A stretch of DNA of 64,000 nucleotides from Lepidodermella squamata (GCA_047495785.1 JBLDXI010000073.1:248001-312000); one strand, 5' to 3'; numbered from the stretch's first letter, positions 41,694-54,328 are shown. Made by a program: numbers and translations. The notes: generated from the sequence alone by a model not told the origin.

Positions 41694-43638
41694 TCTCGTG
41701 GTAATGATGCAGTGGAATCCCCAAGGTGCTAACGGAAAGCCTGTTGAAGTTAGTTACTTGGCTGAAAATGTTGATGCGCTATTTGTTTTTCTCTCAGAGA
41801 CTTATTTCTTCCCCCTCTCCTCTGTCTTTTTCCATCGCTATGCCGTGTTTAGATGTGACAGGGAGCAAGCCCCGGACGATCTGTTGTACCGTGGCTCCTG
41901 TGGCGGCTCTGCTTTCTTAGTCCGTGAAGGCGTCACTGTCGTTCGTGAACGTAAGATGCCGCTGTCTGGCAGGAAGCGCAGTGAGTGGCTGCGCATTGAT
42001 GTCATCCCCGACCCTCGTTCTGCTGTGATTCGATTGGTCACCGGATATTGCCCGCCGTCCTCTGACTTGGATTTGCGGTTTCTTGAGCAGGAGTTTGAAG
42101 AGACAAACACGTCCCGCACGCCCTGTGTTTTCGGCGGCGATTTGAACGCCAAGTCTCCTCTGTGGAGTGAAGCTGACCATTGGAATCCGCATGGCTATCA
42201 CCTACATCACATGGTGGCCCGGCTCGGTCTCACCGTCTTAAAGTCCGCCCCGACTCATATCGATCTCCGCACTGGCTCTCTCTCTCGACCCTGGATGTTT
42301 GGGTGGTCAATGACGCCGCTATGCAATTTCTCAGCGGGGGAGTTACCGTGGGTGACCGCCTCAGTAGCGACCACTTCAGCACCTCGCTCTGCCTCGAAAT
42401 ACCTGTGATCGGAGCTCGTCGCTTGCTGCCTCCTCCTGACCCCGCCCCGCGGTTTGATCTCTCTCGAGCCGATCGTAGAGGCTTTCAACGGACGCTGTGG
42501 GACCTCCTGCCTGCTATTCCTCTTCCGCAGGTTGGCGACCCTCTGGACCGGCTGCTTGCGTACCGCCGTGCCATCAATGCCGCTATCGTCGAGGCGCGTC
42601 GCCTTCATGTACCCCTATGTGACCGCAGTGAACTAAAGAAGATTTCCATGTCTGCCGATATGCGCTTGATCCTGAAGCAGAAGCGTGTTCTAGAGCGCGC
42701 GATTGGCCCTCATTGTGATCCCCAGTTGGCAGTAGAGATCAAGCGACTGGACGGCGAGTTTCGAGAAGCTAAGCAACAGCACGAGTTCCGCCGCGACGTT
42801 GCGAATCTGCGTATGGTTGAGGCTCTTTCAGGACAACTTCGGTATCGCGAGGCGTGGGTCCGGCTCCGGCGGCTCGACCGTCATCAGCCGCGGCGCCCCA
42901 GTGGGCACATGAAACTGGACGATGGAACTGTTCTGGCACCGTCCGCTTCGCTTGCTGACGAGTTACTTACCCACTTCACTTCGCCGATGACGCCCTACTG
43001 CGACCCGGCCGCCGACGACGCCCTGCGCAAGCGTTGGCTCCAGCTTGAGACCCTGATGGCCACCGATCCTGACCTTCAAAGCAAGGCTACGATTCATCTG
43101 CCAGGCCCTGACGACTTCAACGTAAGCCAACGCATGCTTGCTCAAGAGATCGACCGTCTGCAACCGTTCAAGGCTCCAGGGATCGACGGCGTCGGTAATG
43201 TCTATTACAAGTGGGGCGGCGTTCCGTTGCAAGCTCACCTTCGGCGCCTCTATAATATGTGTCTCGGTAGCCAATTCCCCTGCCCGATTGGAAGGAGGCG
43301 GTTGTTGTCGCTGTTCCCAAGCCGGGTAAGCCGTCTGACGCCGTTAGCTCTCAACGCCCGATTTCGCTATTACCTTCTGATGGTAAGATATTGGAGGCGA
43401 TCGTTGCGCGCTGGATGAGTCGTTTCTTGGAGGATAGACACCTCCTGCCTGACAATCAGTATGGGTTCCGCGAGCACCACTCCGCTGTCGACATTCCCGT
43501 CCAAATCGCTCATCGGGCGTACCAGTGCCGTGCTGACAAGCTCAAGTTGGTCGTTGTGGGTCTTGATGTGAAGGCGGCTTACGACTCCGTATGGCACGCC
43601 GGCCTCGTCCACCGCCTCTGCGGACTTCCTATATACTA
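41653..43638 (+). pseudogene. retrotransposon ORF2 (AP endonuclease + partial reverse transcriptase), copy 1
   Basis: The endonuclease domain shows MMQWNPQGANG, FLSETYF, GYCPPSSD, FGGDLNAKSPLW and, in the next frame after a CTCTCTCTCT slip near 42276, STLDVWVVND and SSDHFSTSL (the conserved SDH). The RT part has FKAPGIDGV, VVVAVPKPGKP, QRPISLLPSDGKILE, QYGFREHHSAVD and motif A LDVKAAYDSVWHAG, then ends. A missing G after 43277 shifts the frame in this copy only. The catalytic YADD motif is not present, so no activity is possible. Confidence 0.85.
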
Positions 43639-43790
43639 AAGGTCACGCGCCCATTTTTCACCTTTCGGTGTGAGTTTATTCACTATTGAAAGATCGTTGC
43701 TTTACAATCTGTATAAAGTTGTCTATGGAGAATCTCATACGTTTGAGCCGCAAGCTGGCATAGAATCGACCAAATTATGAATTATGATGG
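43639..43790. mobile_element. right-end fragment of the large fold-back family
   Basis: AAAGGTCACGCGCCC, TGAGTTTATTCACTATTG and GAGCCGCAAGCTGGCATAG are the complement, in order, of 7400-7555. Confidence 0.65.
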
Positions 43791-44025
43791 GCAGCGCCAT
43801 TCGGATTCACCGCCCCAGCAGTGAACTTGATCCCAGTCGCCCGCTCCCACCTGCCACTTGATTTTGTGGTTGCCAACCTGCCGGCGAAGGACGCCCACCG
43901 TCCTCCTCGTGTGAACAACGAAGGAAGCGTATGATGACCGCAATGGGAGTGTATTTTTTCTTCCTCTCCGTCTCCCGAGCTTTTGACATTGCTCTTCTTT
44001 CTTAGTCCGTGAGGTTGTCCCGGTG
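43787..44025 (+). pseudogene. second, heavily deleted retrotransposon fragment
   Basis: GGGCAGCGCCATTCGGATTC, GATCCCAGTCGCCCGCTCCC and CCTGCCGGCGAAGGACGCCC match ORF1 at 40550-40920, and TTCTTAGTCCGTGAGGTTG matches the endonuclease region near 41915, with the sequence between them missing. It is embedded within fold-back family DNA. Confidence 0.6.
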
Positions 44026-44081
44026 AAAACAATTGTTTTAATTGTTGCTTATATCGGTTTATGTCGTTCTCAGTTCACGAT

Positions 44082-45108
44082 CATAGACAACTCTATACAG
44101 ATCGGAAACTAGCGATCTTCCTATAGTAAATAAATTCACACCAAAACGTGAAAAAGTGGGCACGCGACCTTCATTTTTATTCACTCATCGCCCTATCCGC
44201 CCATAGTAATTTTTCCGATTTTTAATTATTTTCTAAAATTCCCTGAGAAAATGTTTCATTTCCGACAAATTTCAAACAAATTTTCCGGAATACTAGAAGC
44301 GCTCCTCTATCGAATGAGTCCCGTCTCATGAGACGGTTTTTTTTCTAACTTTTTTAAAATTATCTCAAAGTTGGTCACTTTTACGAAAAATCGCCATTTC
44401 AAGAGTCTTTCAGGAGGTTAAAAGTTTTCATTTTGAGCCGAAAAATTCCGAGAAAAATACTATGATCTTATTCGATTTTTGCTCTATCCAAAGATATAAA
44501 ACTTGAGCTAATCAGAATTTGTTTCGAATTTCGCGAAATTTGCATTCGCTTGATAATACTTTGAGCGAGCTAAAAATAGCTACAAAAAACCTAATAGCTA
44601 TTTTTAGATTTAGCAGTGTCACGCAAAATCCCAATATTACAAGTCAGAAAATTTCGCGAAATTCGAAACAAATTCTGATTAGCTCAAGTTTTATATCTTT
44701 GGATAGAGCAAAAATCGAATAAGATCATAGTATTTTTCTCGGAATTTTTCGGCTCAAAATGAAAACTTTTAACCTCCTGAAAGACTCTTGAAATGGCGAT
44801 TTTTCGTAAAAGTGACCAACTTTGAGATAATTTTAAAAAAGTTAGAAAAAAAACCGTCTCATGAGACGGGACTCATTCGATAGAGGAGCGCTTCTAGTAT
44901 TCCGGAAAATTTGTTTGAAATTTGTCGGAAATGAAACATTTTCTCAGGGAATTTTAGAAAATAATTAAAAATCGGAAAAATTACTATGGGCGGATAGGGC
45001 GATGAGTGAATAAAAATGAAGGTCGCGTGCCCACTTTTTCACGTTTTGGTGTGAATTTATTTACTATAGGAAGATCGCTAGTTTCCGATCTGTATAGAGT
45101 TGTCTATG
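44082..45108. mobile_element. 1.03-kb palindrome with about 460-bp arms, copy 1
   Basis: 44082-44541 is repeated as its near-perfect complement at 44649-45108, separated by 107 bp. Features include CATAGACAACTCTATACAG at both outer edges and CCGTCTCATGAGACGG, itself a 16-bp palindrome, in each arm. The short frames within are on mirror strands and are not genes. Diverged halves of the same family lie at 1729, 7409, 43639 and near 63925. Confidence 0.9.
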
Positions 45109-47508
45109 TTCACGATACTAGCAATGAGTATCAGATGTTACCGGTTTTGCTATTTTTGAACCTCGAAACTGTGAATTTTATGGCCTACTTCAGCCAATAT
45201 CGTCACTATAGGACGCCGCGGCTTGCAGTGTGAATCAGAAAAGCGTGGTATTTTTAAGGCGGAACGGGGTCCAAAGTCCAAATCAACAAATACACAATAC
45301 AATACACAATTTTTAAATTAGCATAAGCATTTTTGCTCACTATCAACGAGATCAACACATCTTTAGAAGCATCTCGCCGATCTATTTCTGCAAATTATTT
45401 TTTAGGTTTTAGTTAGTGAAATTCAAAATTATACGATTTTCCGAATTGAAATTTTGAAATTTTGAAGTTTTGAAGGCATGCAATTTAATCGTATTCACGG
45501 AAAAATTTTCACGGCAGGCAACCTATCGGCCATGAATTAGGCGCTTCGGAGTTCAATGTACTCTTGAACGCCGCGGCTTCGAATATTATATTAGGGTCAC
45601 CGTCGTTCGGCCCTGATTTTATGACCCAAGGGTCTCCCCTGTGGTTTTTTGGGGTTTTTCCACTTTGGCATTGCCGAACTGGGGGTACGATACCCCTCAT
45701 TCCCCCTGTACTTCGCGCCCAGACTCACACGGGATGGCTCGGCCGCATATGCCGCATATGCATTCTTGACCATTTGATCACCTATTCGCAGTATGTGTGG
45801 AGCACCGGCCATTCTCGCCGGTGGCCTTGTTCGCAATGCGTCAACTCAAGCTTCTGGATGTGCTGCAGAATGATTGCCTGCGCTAGTATCCGACCTTGAA
45901 CGTTGCTCCGACGTTAAGATTCTATCTTAGATCATGTGCCCATGCTTTACTTTACTTTCCGTTTTTCAATCGCAACACTCATCGAATATTCGAATCAACA
46001 AAACAATCATTAATCGCGGTTTTTAAGACATCTTCAGTTTCCTCTTTTCAGTATAATAGAAACTGCACATGTTGCTATCCTATTTAATTATTACTCCGAA
46101 GAGGCCGATAATCGGCTGCTAAAGGCTGGGCATGAGTCATTAATATTTGACCTAATTGCTGAGCTTTTCCCTCTTGACTCTTGAGGCCTAAATATGTAGA
46201 TCACACTGAAGTTGAAGAGTTAAGTTTTGATTAAAGATAAAATTGTCGACGTTTGGAGGTGCGTCAGGGGTTCGATTTGACGTGCCGCCTCCCTGATTTT
46301 CGACGACCCGAGCAAAGAAATTACAAGATATGTTTGTTAACTGGTCGGTGTTGCTGGCGGTGAATGTCTTTATCGCTCATAGTCAGCCGCACCGCAGGCG
46401 TACGCACTTTATCAGTATCAAATTCTTTCTCGCCTTTTCCACATGCCTATGCTCTTACTAATCACGGGGCGGGTTTTCGTCAGAGCGAAGCGTGGAGACG
46501 AGGATTTCATCGAGTGAAGCGGGAAAAGTAACTTGAAAAGTTCGGGAGAACATTGCCTTTCAAGTAGGTGTAGGAAATCAAATTTGATTTGACTTGATTT
46601 AATTTAATTTAATTAATTTCTACAGTAAGTTAATCACAATTATTTGTAAATCAATCATTTCAAATCAAATCTTTCGCATAAGGAAACATGAATATCATGG
46701 TACATTATTGAAGATTATTTCACGTTTCGAGCTTGGTTTTGGCAATATGAGTCTGAAAGAGAAGGAATAAGGGAATATTCCTACAAGCGCACCATCTGGA
46801 GCCACTTTTTGGGGTGTTGAAGGGTCAAAGCCTTGTGAAAATAGCGTAAAAATTGAAATAAAAAGCCCGCCTTAAAAAAATAAATTCAACAATAATTTTA
46901 CCATGCGCATGTAGGGATAGAAGCGAGATTGCTTCTTTTGTTTCAGCATGAAATTCGTTGAGAATTCCTTTTTCACGGGAACGGTGAATGATTTGAGAAA
47001 TATCGTTAGCGACGTTGAAAGTCGGAATTAGCCTGGTTTACCACCATTTTAAGGCAGTGTTTGGTTTGATTTTGATTTATTTTGGTATCGGTTTTGCGCG
47101 ATTTGATTTTAAATATTTTGATTTGATTCAGCTTTTCAAAGATTTTGCCGATGATTTTGTAGTCCTAATCAGTAATCATGAGGAATTTTTTGAAGTGGTT
47201 TCCACCATTCGGTAGATCTAGTCTGCGGTAAACATCCCTCAAATTATCATTAGAATCGGGTGCGAGAGAGAAAATTGGTGACAAAAATGCTGGCCGCTAT
47301 TTTTATTAAAAATTCTCATTTTTGAAAAACGGCACTTTACAGGATTAGAGGTTGTATAGCATTATCCTGTGACAAGGCTCCATCGGAATTTATTTAGCTA
47401 TTTTCATATTACTTATCATTTCAAATTATTCAATTTCATGTGTAATTTATTTAGATATTACAGCTGCAAAGTTGCATATCTGTCATCACTTAACTCACAA
47501 TCTGCATC
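45109..47508. other. 2.4-kb gap, repeat relics, no intact gene
   Basis: At 45838-45885 the frame RQLKLLDVLQNDCLR matches the RT C-terminal segment at 30420-30465, so it is a small retrotransposon remnant. GATTT-rich tracts lie at 46565-46680 and 47050-47130, and a half MITE at 47003-47060. The 111-aa frame at 45564 and others show no domain. Repeated at 55356-57755. Confidence 0.55.
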
Positions 47509-48110
47509 ATGTGGACTACTGAAAGCATACAAATAGTGGCGCTGCTCATTGCAATGCTGGCTCCGTTCCCAGCTTCGAGTGTTAAACAGTGCTACAAATG
47601 TGTTCCAAGCGAGACTATCCATTGCGGACATCCGGAAAACCTGGAGGTTTTCGACTGCCCTCCAACTGACAATTACGCATGTCTTTTTTTCGAAAGTCGA
47701 CTACTGTAAGAACTTCATGGCCCCCATTTTGTCAATTTGAGATTCATATCGATTTTAGGCAAGGCGGTGTACGAGGTTGTATCAATAAAATAGGTTGCAT
47801 GACAGGTCGTTTCATTCATTGCTGTACGGGCGAATTATGCAATAACCAAAGAGTATTCTCTCTACGGACTACAAGAGAGTTAAGGATAAGTACTGTTCTA
47901 TCTGTCCCAATTCTGGAACAACCCAAGCTGGACGAGGGACTCCCAAGGGCTGAAATAGCTGGCATAGTTGTTGCTGGGGTGGCAATGGTGGTGGTGGCAT
48001 TGGCCGCTGTCTTTTTCATTATAAGATGGCGCAGAAATCAACTGCAAAAGCAAATTGCTCGCGCCAAAGCAGATCCCGAAAATGTGGAAGAGCCGAATGC
48101 ATCATCTTGA
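47509..48110 (+). CDS. Ly6/uPAR (LU)-domain membrane protein F (copy 1)
   Basis: Exons 47509-47705 and 47759-48110 join in phase 2 over a 53-bp GTAAGA...TTTTAG intron; 182 codons. ATG 47509 begins a signal peptide (IQIVALLIAMLAPFPASS). The LU domain shows QCYKC, IHCG, FDCP, YAC, RGC, IGC, HCC and ELCNN. A strong transmembrane helix (IAGIVVAGVAMVVVALAAVF) is followed by a 36-residue basic cytoplasmic tail (RWRRNQLQKQIARAKADPEN), longer than in gene B. AAATAAAC at 48276 is a plausible poly(A) signal. With seven T at 47684-47690 the frame and splice model agree with the rest of the family. Confidence 0.85.
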
Positions 48111-48303
48111 AGCTTGAAGCATCAACTAGCTAATGAACGATCTACAAATCTATCTGGCATAGGATTTTCCATAGATACAAAATACTGAAGGTATTATGCC
48201 AATAGCGCGTGCTTCCTGTTATGCTTGTTTGCAGTCAAATGTTCAGTGATGTAATAATTTCAAAAATTGATTATAAATAAACATCATCCTCCGAAACTTA
48301 CAA
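48111..48303. other. 3' flank of gene F, copy 1
   Basis: AATAAACATC lies at 48276, after which the duplication junction is reached at 48304. Confidence 0.5.
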
Positions 48304-48438
48304 GACCTGTGCAACAACCAAACAGTAACGCCACTACCAAATACAAGGATGACGGCGGATAATGCTAATCCATTGGAACCCAGTCTTCAAGATCCAAAAC
48401 CTTCTGATGAGGGGCTCTCTAGCATTGCAATCGGCGTT
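48304..48438 (+). pseudogene. gene D exon 2 fragment (copy 2)
   Basis: Only CTGTGCAACAACC (LCNNQ) and the linker to SIAIGV are present, because the duplication breakpoint lies inside this exon. It has no promoter or first exon here. Confidence 0.85.
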
Positions 48439-49661
48439 CGCTCAAAACGAAATTACTTGGTGATCGGAAGCAGCTGAAGCTTTCCGTCTAGTATGACTAT
48501 GGAAATGAAAGTGAATCAAGTCTCAAACAACGTCGCCGCTGTTGGTGATGCAAATGATGCAAATTTAAGGCTGACTTCCGCGCGTCAAGTGCGTCGAAAA
48601 AAACGCCGACGAAGTCTCATTTTTCGAACTAGGGACCCTTCTCCCATCGACGACGGCGCCATAGTTTCCTCAGAACGTCGACTCGTCAAGCTGATTGTCG
48701 ACTAACAACTAACTGATAAAGATAATGTTTTGAAATTTATGCGCGAAAATTCATCATCTCTAAAGGATGCTAGCGATGCGTAAAACCTCTACTTGCGATT
48801 CTTTTTTTTCCTATAATTTTCAGCCAACATTGAAGAAGGCTCGTCTACTGGTTAGCAATCGTCAATAGTTCTGTTAAGTAGTCCAAATGGTCAATTAAAA
48901 GATCCAACGGGGAAAGTGGATTTTACGATTCTTCATTTTTCGATTTGAATCAATTCCGCAGAGAAACGACTGGTTGGATTTGGATTTCTGGCATTCAGCT
49001 AACTTCACTCGAACATCAATTTTGCTTGTGGATAGGCGTTCATTCTTGCGCATTCTTGCGTTGTTTGAGGATTGAATCCTCTATAGGTTCAGGATTGAAT
49101 CCTCGGTGGTTTTACTTTGTTTTTCCCGACGGAATTCTTGAAACTTTAGAAAATCAGGACGAAATAATCTGTTCCAAGTTCAATCTCGTTATCAAAATTC
49201 AGCTCTTGATGAGAAGAATCTACTTTCCCGAATAACGTCTTCGACTTTCTTCGAAGCCGGGTTATCTTGAATACGAAAACTGTTATCCTAATTTGTGGGC
49301 TACATGCAACATAGAAAAAAATGCTCTTGATAAGACAAGTCCTATCTTGTTGTTCATACCTTTTTACCAACATGGAAAAAAATCCCAATTGATAAGACAC
49401 CTATTTTATGGCACTTTGTAATCTGGCTATTAATAGCTAAGAAATCGGCAATTTGAATTTTGAATGGTTGTTTTTTTCCCTCTAAGAAGTGATGAATCAT
49501 CAAACCATCTGGCACCCGTGACGATAAACTCCCTTTCGCGTGCAATTATTCTATACTTATTTTATGTCTGTGACATAATCTCATAACTTGAGGGGTAATT
49601 CAATATCATGCCTACAATACTTGGATTATTGCCCTCGAAAACATCACTTACTATCTGATTT

Positions 49662-50036
49662 ATGAAAATTCGGAATCACTGGATTGTGGCCGTGGCAGCA
49701 CTGGTAGTTGCATGCATAGTTCAGTTTTCTAATGCCTCGGCTGAGCAATGCTTCAAGTGCATTCCAAGCGAGACCCCATTCCAATTGCGAAGATCCCAAC
49801 AACTGCGAGGTATTCCACTGCCCATCGGATTACAATTATGCATGCATTTACTTCGACAGCGAACTGTGAGTACTTAATGTTTTTATTCACTTATCACCTT
49901 TGTGATTCGCTTTGCTTTTTAGGGAAGCTGGTTCACGTGGTTGCATGGATACCAGTAGTTGCAGAACAAATCGAAGGAGTCCACTTCTTTCTGCTCATCA
50001 TTCCTGTTCGTGCTCTTTTTCTTTTCTTCTGTGATT
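49662..50036 (+). pseudogene. Ly6/uPAR-domain pseudogene E (copy 2)
   Basis: Identical by eye to 39416-39790, including the one-base frameshift after IPSET and the lost CC....CN ending. The damage therefore predates the duplication. Confidence 0.75.
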
Positions 50037-50177
50037 TAAGTTACTCTCTGTCATGTTATGGAAAGAACCCGAATGGAAATACGCTGCCGTGACCGGTCAT
50101 GAAAGCCGGCAAGCCTCTTGGAGATTTCCCGTCCCAGCGGCCGGTTCCGCTGCTCATCTAACACCACCATGCAGCAT

Positions 50178-51939
50178 CTGTCCAGCACTGATTCAGATGA
50201 TTTTACGTGAAAAATAGGCGATGCGGCATCTTCAATGTTTCCAGCAGCCACTGCACAACTACGCCACGCTCGCCGCTAAATGTGAGCTTCCGAAAATGCG
50301 TAAATAATGCGTATATTCAAAACGCGAAGAAAAAGCACAAGGCGGTACCAACCCCGCCTTCCACGAGGCTGCCGAAGAAGCTCAATGTGAACGGCCTTTC
50401 AGCCGATGCGATCGCCGAAGTGCAGGCGCTGATCTCGCAGCACCGCAGCACGAACGCGTCACCCTCCTCCTCCCACGACAAGATGGATGCCACGGCGGAC
50501 TTCCCGGCCCTACCTGTGTCGTCTACCGTTTCGCCGGTTCATGCAACGTCGCCGCCCGCCCCACGCCCGGCCTCGGCCACGGCTAACCCCGTCAGTAAGC
50601 GTGTCGTTATTATCGATAACATCACCAACATGCGTCGATGCGAGCTTGAGCCCGAGCTTGTGCGAGTGGCACCCTGGCTCGAATATCACTCTGCCGTCGA
50701 CATGCGGAGCGGCGGCCTCCGGATCATCTGCTCTACGCCTGCTGGCGCGGATCGATTGCTGAAGAAGGAACTCCCTTCTGGCGCCTTCAAGGGCAGCGCC
50801 TATCGGGTTCACCGTCCTAGTGAACCGGATCCTAGTCGCCCGCTCCCTCCTGCGGTTGACAAGGACAATCGCAGCGTTTTGACATCTCGGCTCTTAAGAA
50901 ATACCTTAATTTTCTTCAAACGTCTGGAGAAAATAGTTAGCACAGCCATTCAAACTACTGTCTGAGGATTGGCAAATTACCTTTGACAATAGGGCTTTCC
51001 TCTGCCCAATGATCTAATTTGCTTTCTAGGGAACCTGAGGTTCCCTAGTTATGAGGGCAGGCAGGGACATCTCGGCTCTCGGGTTGCTATTCGGCTGCCG
51101 ATATCCGTGCCTATCTGCCCCTTGATTATATGGAGGAGGTTCGCGACCTGCCGGCGAAGGACCCCCACCGCCCACCCACTCGCGTCATCGTATTCAAGAC
51201 GAAGGAGGCGTATGAAGATGCCCGCCTCCATGGGATGCAGTGGCTGAACCGGCGCGTAAAGGTACGCCCCATGCGGCCACCCGTGCCGCCCGCTAAGTGT
51301 CGCAAATGTAGTCGTTATGGCCACGTCGCTATCGACTGCCCCCTGCCTTCTCCGTCACGTGTGGCCGCTGCGGCAAAGCGCACCTCACAGAGGGCTGCGG
51401 CGCTACCCGCGAACAAGCGTTTTGTTGCAACTGCCCTGAAGGCGGCTCCCCGAGACATTTCAGTACCTGGCGCGGCTGCCCTGCTTTCAAAGCTGCGCAG
51501 TCGGCCGAAGTCGCGTCCCGACACGCCCGTGCTGCTGCCAAGAGTGAGAAGATCGCCGCGGCAGCCAGTGTTCACCACGGCCGAGGCCCGCCGTCTCCTG
51601 TGACGCCCGGGCGCAGCTATGCTCGCACTGCTGCACCGACGCCGCCGCCAGCCGCCACCGCCGCCTGCTCACCCATCGGCGCCTGTCTCCGGGCAGCACT
51701 CGGCTGCTCAGCTCAGTGTGGCCGTTGCCGGCATATCGTCTCTTCTCCAAAAAATCCAGCAGCTCCATCACCTCTCTGACGCAGTGGCGGCCGATCGCGC
51801 CAAACAGGATGGATGGCGTGAGAAATTCGAGTTGTCTATGGCAGATCTGGCGGATGAAGTCTACGACCTGCGCTCTAGCGGCAACAACCAGTCAATGAGT
51901 GTCGACCGTGACCGCTATCGCTACGACGACGACAACTGA
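50178..51939 (+). pseudogene. retrotransposon ORF1, copy 2
   Basis: Same damaged gag-like frames and zinc knuckles as in copy 1 (CRKCSRYGHVAIDC in one frame, CGRCGKAHLTEGC in another). Confidence 0.8.
50895..51065. mobile_element. 171-bp insertion in ORF1, copy 2
   Basis: Same insertion and 14-bp flanking duplication as at 40649-40819; it was inherited through the 10-kb duplication. Confidence 0.7.
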
Positions 51940-53885
51940 TCTCGTGGTAATGATGCAGTGGAATCCCCAAGGTGCTAACGGAAAGCCTGTTGAAGTTAGT
52001 TACTTGGCTGAAAATGTTGATGCGCTATTTGTTTTTCTCTCAGAGACTTATTTCTTCCCCCTCTCCTCTGTCTTTTTCCATCGCTATGCCGTGTTTAGAT
52101 GTGACAGGGAGCAAGCCCCGGACGATCTGTTGTACCGTGGCTCCTGTGGCGGCTCTGCTTTCTTAGTCCGTGAAGGCGTCACTGTCGTTCGTGAACGTAA
52201 GATGCCGCTGTCTGGCAGGAAGCGCAGTGAGTGGCTGCGCATTGATGTCATCCCCGACCCTCGTTCTGCTGTGATTCGATTGGTCACCGGATATTGCCCG
52301 CCGTCCTCTGACTTGGATTTGCGGTTTCTTGAGCAGGAGTTTGAAGAGACAAACACGTCCCGCACGCCCTGTGTTTTCGGCGGCGATTTGAACGCCAAGT
52401 CTCCTCTGTGGAGTGAAGCTGACCATTGGAATCCGCATGGCTATCACCTACATCACATGGTGGCCCGGCTCGGTCTCACCGTCTTAAAGTCCGCCCCGAC
52501 TCATATCGATCTCCGCACTGGCTCTCTCTCTCGACCCTGGATGTTTGGGTGGTCAATGACGCCGCTATGCAATTTCTCAGCGGGGGAGTTACCGTGGGTG
52601 ACCGCCTCAGTAGCGACCACTTCAGCACCTCGCTCTGCCTCGAAATACCTGTGATCGGAGCTCGTCGCTTGCTGCCTCCTCCTGACCCCGCCCCGCGGTT
52701 TGATCTCTCTCGAGCCGATCGTAGAGGCTTTCAACGGACGCTGTGGGACCTCCTGCCTGCTATTCCTCTTCCGCAGGTTGGCGACCCTCTGGACCGGCTG
52801 CTTGCGTACCGCCGTGCCATCAATGCCGCTATCGTCGAGGCGCGTCGCCTTCATGTACCCCTATGTGACCGCAGTGAACTAAAGAAGATTTCCATGTCTG
52901 CCGATATGCGCTTGATCCTGAAGCAGAAGCGTGTTCTAGAGCGCGCGATTGGCCCTCATTGTGATCCCCAGTTGGCAGTAGAGATCAAGCGACTGGACGG
53001 CGAGTTTCGAGAAGCTAAGCAACAGCACGAGTTCCGCCGCGACGTTGCGAATCTGCGTATGGTTGAGGCTCTTTCAGGACAACTTCGGTATCGCGAGGCG
53101 TGGGTCCGGCTCCGGCGGCTCGACCGTCATCAGCCGCGGCGCCCCAGTGGGCACATGAAACTGGACGATGGAACTGTTCTGGCACCGTCCGCTTCGCTTG
53201 CTGACGAGTTACTTACCCACTTCACTTCGCCGATGACGCCCTACTGCGACCCGGCCGCCGACGACGCCCTGCGCAAGCGTTGGCTCCAGCTTGAGACCCT
53301 GATGGCCACCGATCCTGACCTTCAAAGCAAGGCTACGATTCATCTGCCAGGCCCTGACGACTTCAACGTAAGCCAACGCATGCTTGCTCAAGAGATCGAC
53401 CGTCTGCAACCGTTCAAGGCTCCAGGGATCGACGGCGTCGGTAATGTCTATTACAAGTGGGGCGGCGTTCCGTTGCAAGCTCACCTTCGGCGCCTCTATA
53501 ATATGTGTCTCGGTAGCCAATTCGCCCTGCCCGATTGGAAGGAGGCGGTTGTTGTCGCTGTTCCCAAGCCGGGTAAGCCGTCTGACGCCGTTAGCTCTCA
53601 ACGCCCGATTTCGCTATTACCTTCTGATGGTAAGATATTGGAGGCGATCGTTGCGCGCTGGATGAGTCGTTTCTTGGAGGATAGACACCTCCTGCCTGAC
53701 AATCAGTATGGGTTCCGCGAGCACCACTCCGCTGTCGACATTCCCGTCCAAATCGCTCATCGGGCGTACCAGTGCCGTGCTGACAAGCTCAAGTTGGTCG
53801 TTGTGGGTCTTGATGTGAAGGCGGCTTACGACTCCGTATGGCACGCCGGCCTCGTCCACCGCCTCTGCGGACTTCCTATATACTA
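51899..53885 (+). pseudogene. retrotransposon ORF2, copy 2 (longer RT frame)
   Basis: Same endonuclease and RT motifs as copy 1. The G at 53524 keeps 52426-53886 open for 486 codons, through QFALPDWKEAVVVAVPKPG and motif A. It still lacks motif C (YADD) and has the CT-repeat frameshift near 52522. Confidence 0.85.
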
Positions 53886-54272
53886 AAGGTCACGCGCCCA
53901 TTTTTCACCTTTCGGTGTGAGTTTATTCACTATTGAAAGATCGTTGCTTTACAATCTGTATAAAGTTGTCTATGGAGAATCTCATACGTTTGAGCCGCAA
54001 GCTGGCATAGAATCGACCAAATTATGAATTATGATGGGCAGCGCCATTCGGATTCACCGCCCCAGCAGTGAACTTGATCCCAGTCGCCCGCTCCCACCTG
54101 CCACTTGATTTTGTGGTTGCCAACCTGCCGGCGAAGGACGCCCACCGTCCTCCTCGTGTGAACAACGAAGGAAGCGTATGATGACCGCAATGGGAGTGTA
54201 TTTTTTCTTCCTCTCCGTCTCCCGAGCTTTTGACATTGCTCTTCTTTCTTAGTCCGTGAGGTTGTCCCGGTG
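53886..54272. mobile_element. fold-back fragment plus deleted retrotransposon fragment, copy 2
   Basis: Duplicates of 43639-43790 and 43787-44025. Confidence 0.65.
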
Positions 54273-54328
54273 AAAACAATTGTTTTAATTGTTGCTTATA
54301 TCGGTTTATGTCGTTCTCAGTTCACGAT

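Larger units (their letters stand above)
39838..43638 (+). mobile_element. non-LTR retrotransposon (Jockey/I/R1-like), 3'-truncated, copy 1
   Basis: GC-rich block with a gag-like ORF1 (CCHC knuckles) and an ORF2 with AP endonuclease and RT palm up to motif A. It breaks off at 43638, where fold-back family sequence begins. The left boundary is approximate. Confidence 0.85.
38058..48303. repeat. tandem duplication unit, copy 1 (10,246 bp)
   Basis: The whole interval recurs head-to-tail at 48304-58551. Copy 1 begins in exon 2 of gene D (GACCTGTGCAACAACC) and ends just after gene F (CGAAACTTACAAGA). The junction ACAAGACCTG overlaps both ends by GA, a 2-bp microhomology. By coordinate offsets I find only two single-base differences: a missing G after 43277 and seven instead of eight T at 47684-47690. 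Confidence 0.95.
50084..53885 (+). mobile_element. non-LTR retrotransposon, 3'-truncated, copy 2
   Basis: Copy of 39838-43638 with one extra G at 53524. ORF1 retains the same insertion (50895-51065, duplication GACATCTCGGCTCT) and frameshifts. Confidence 0.85.

Noticed and set aside
29955-43638. The 29955 RT fragment as the missing 3' half of the 39838 retrotransposon
   Set aside because: They are 9 kb apart in the wrong order, and no overlapping segment allows me to show they are the same family.
44519-45233. Short frames within the palindrome
   Set aside because: Mirror-image translations of inverted-repeat arms, no domains.
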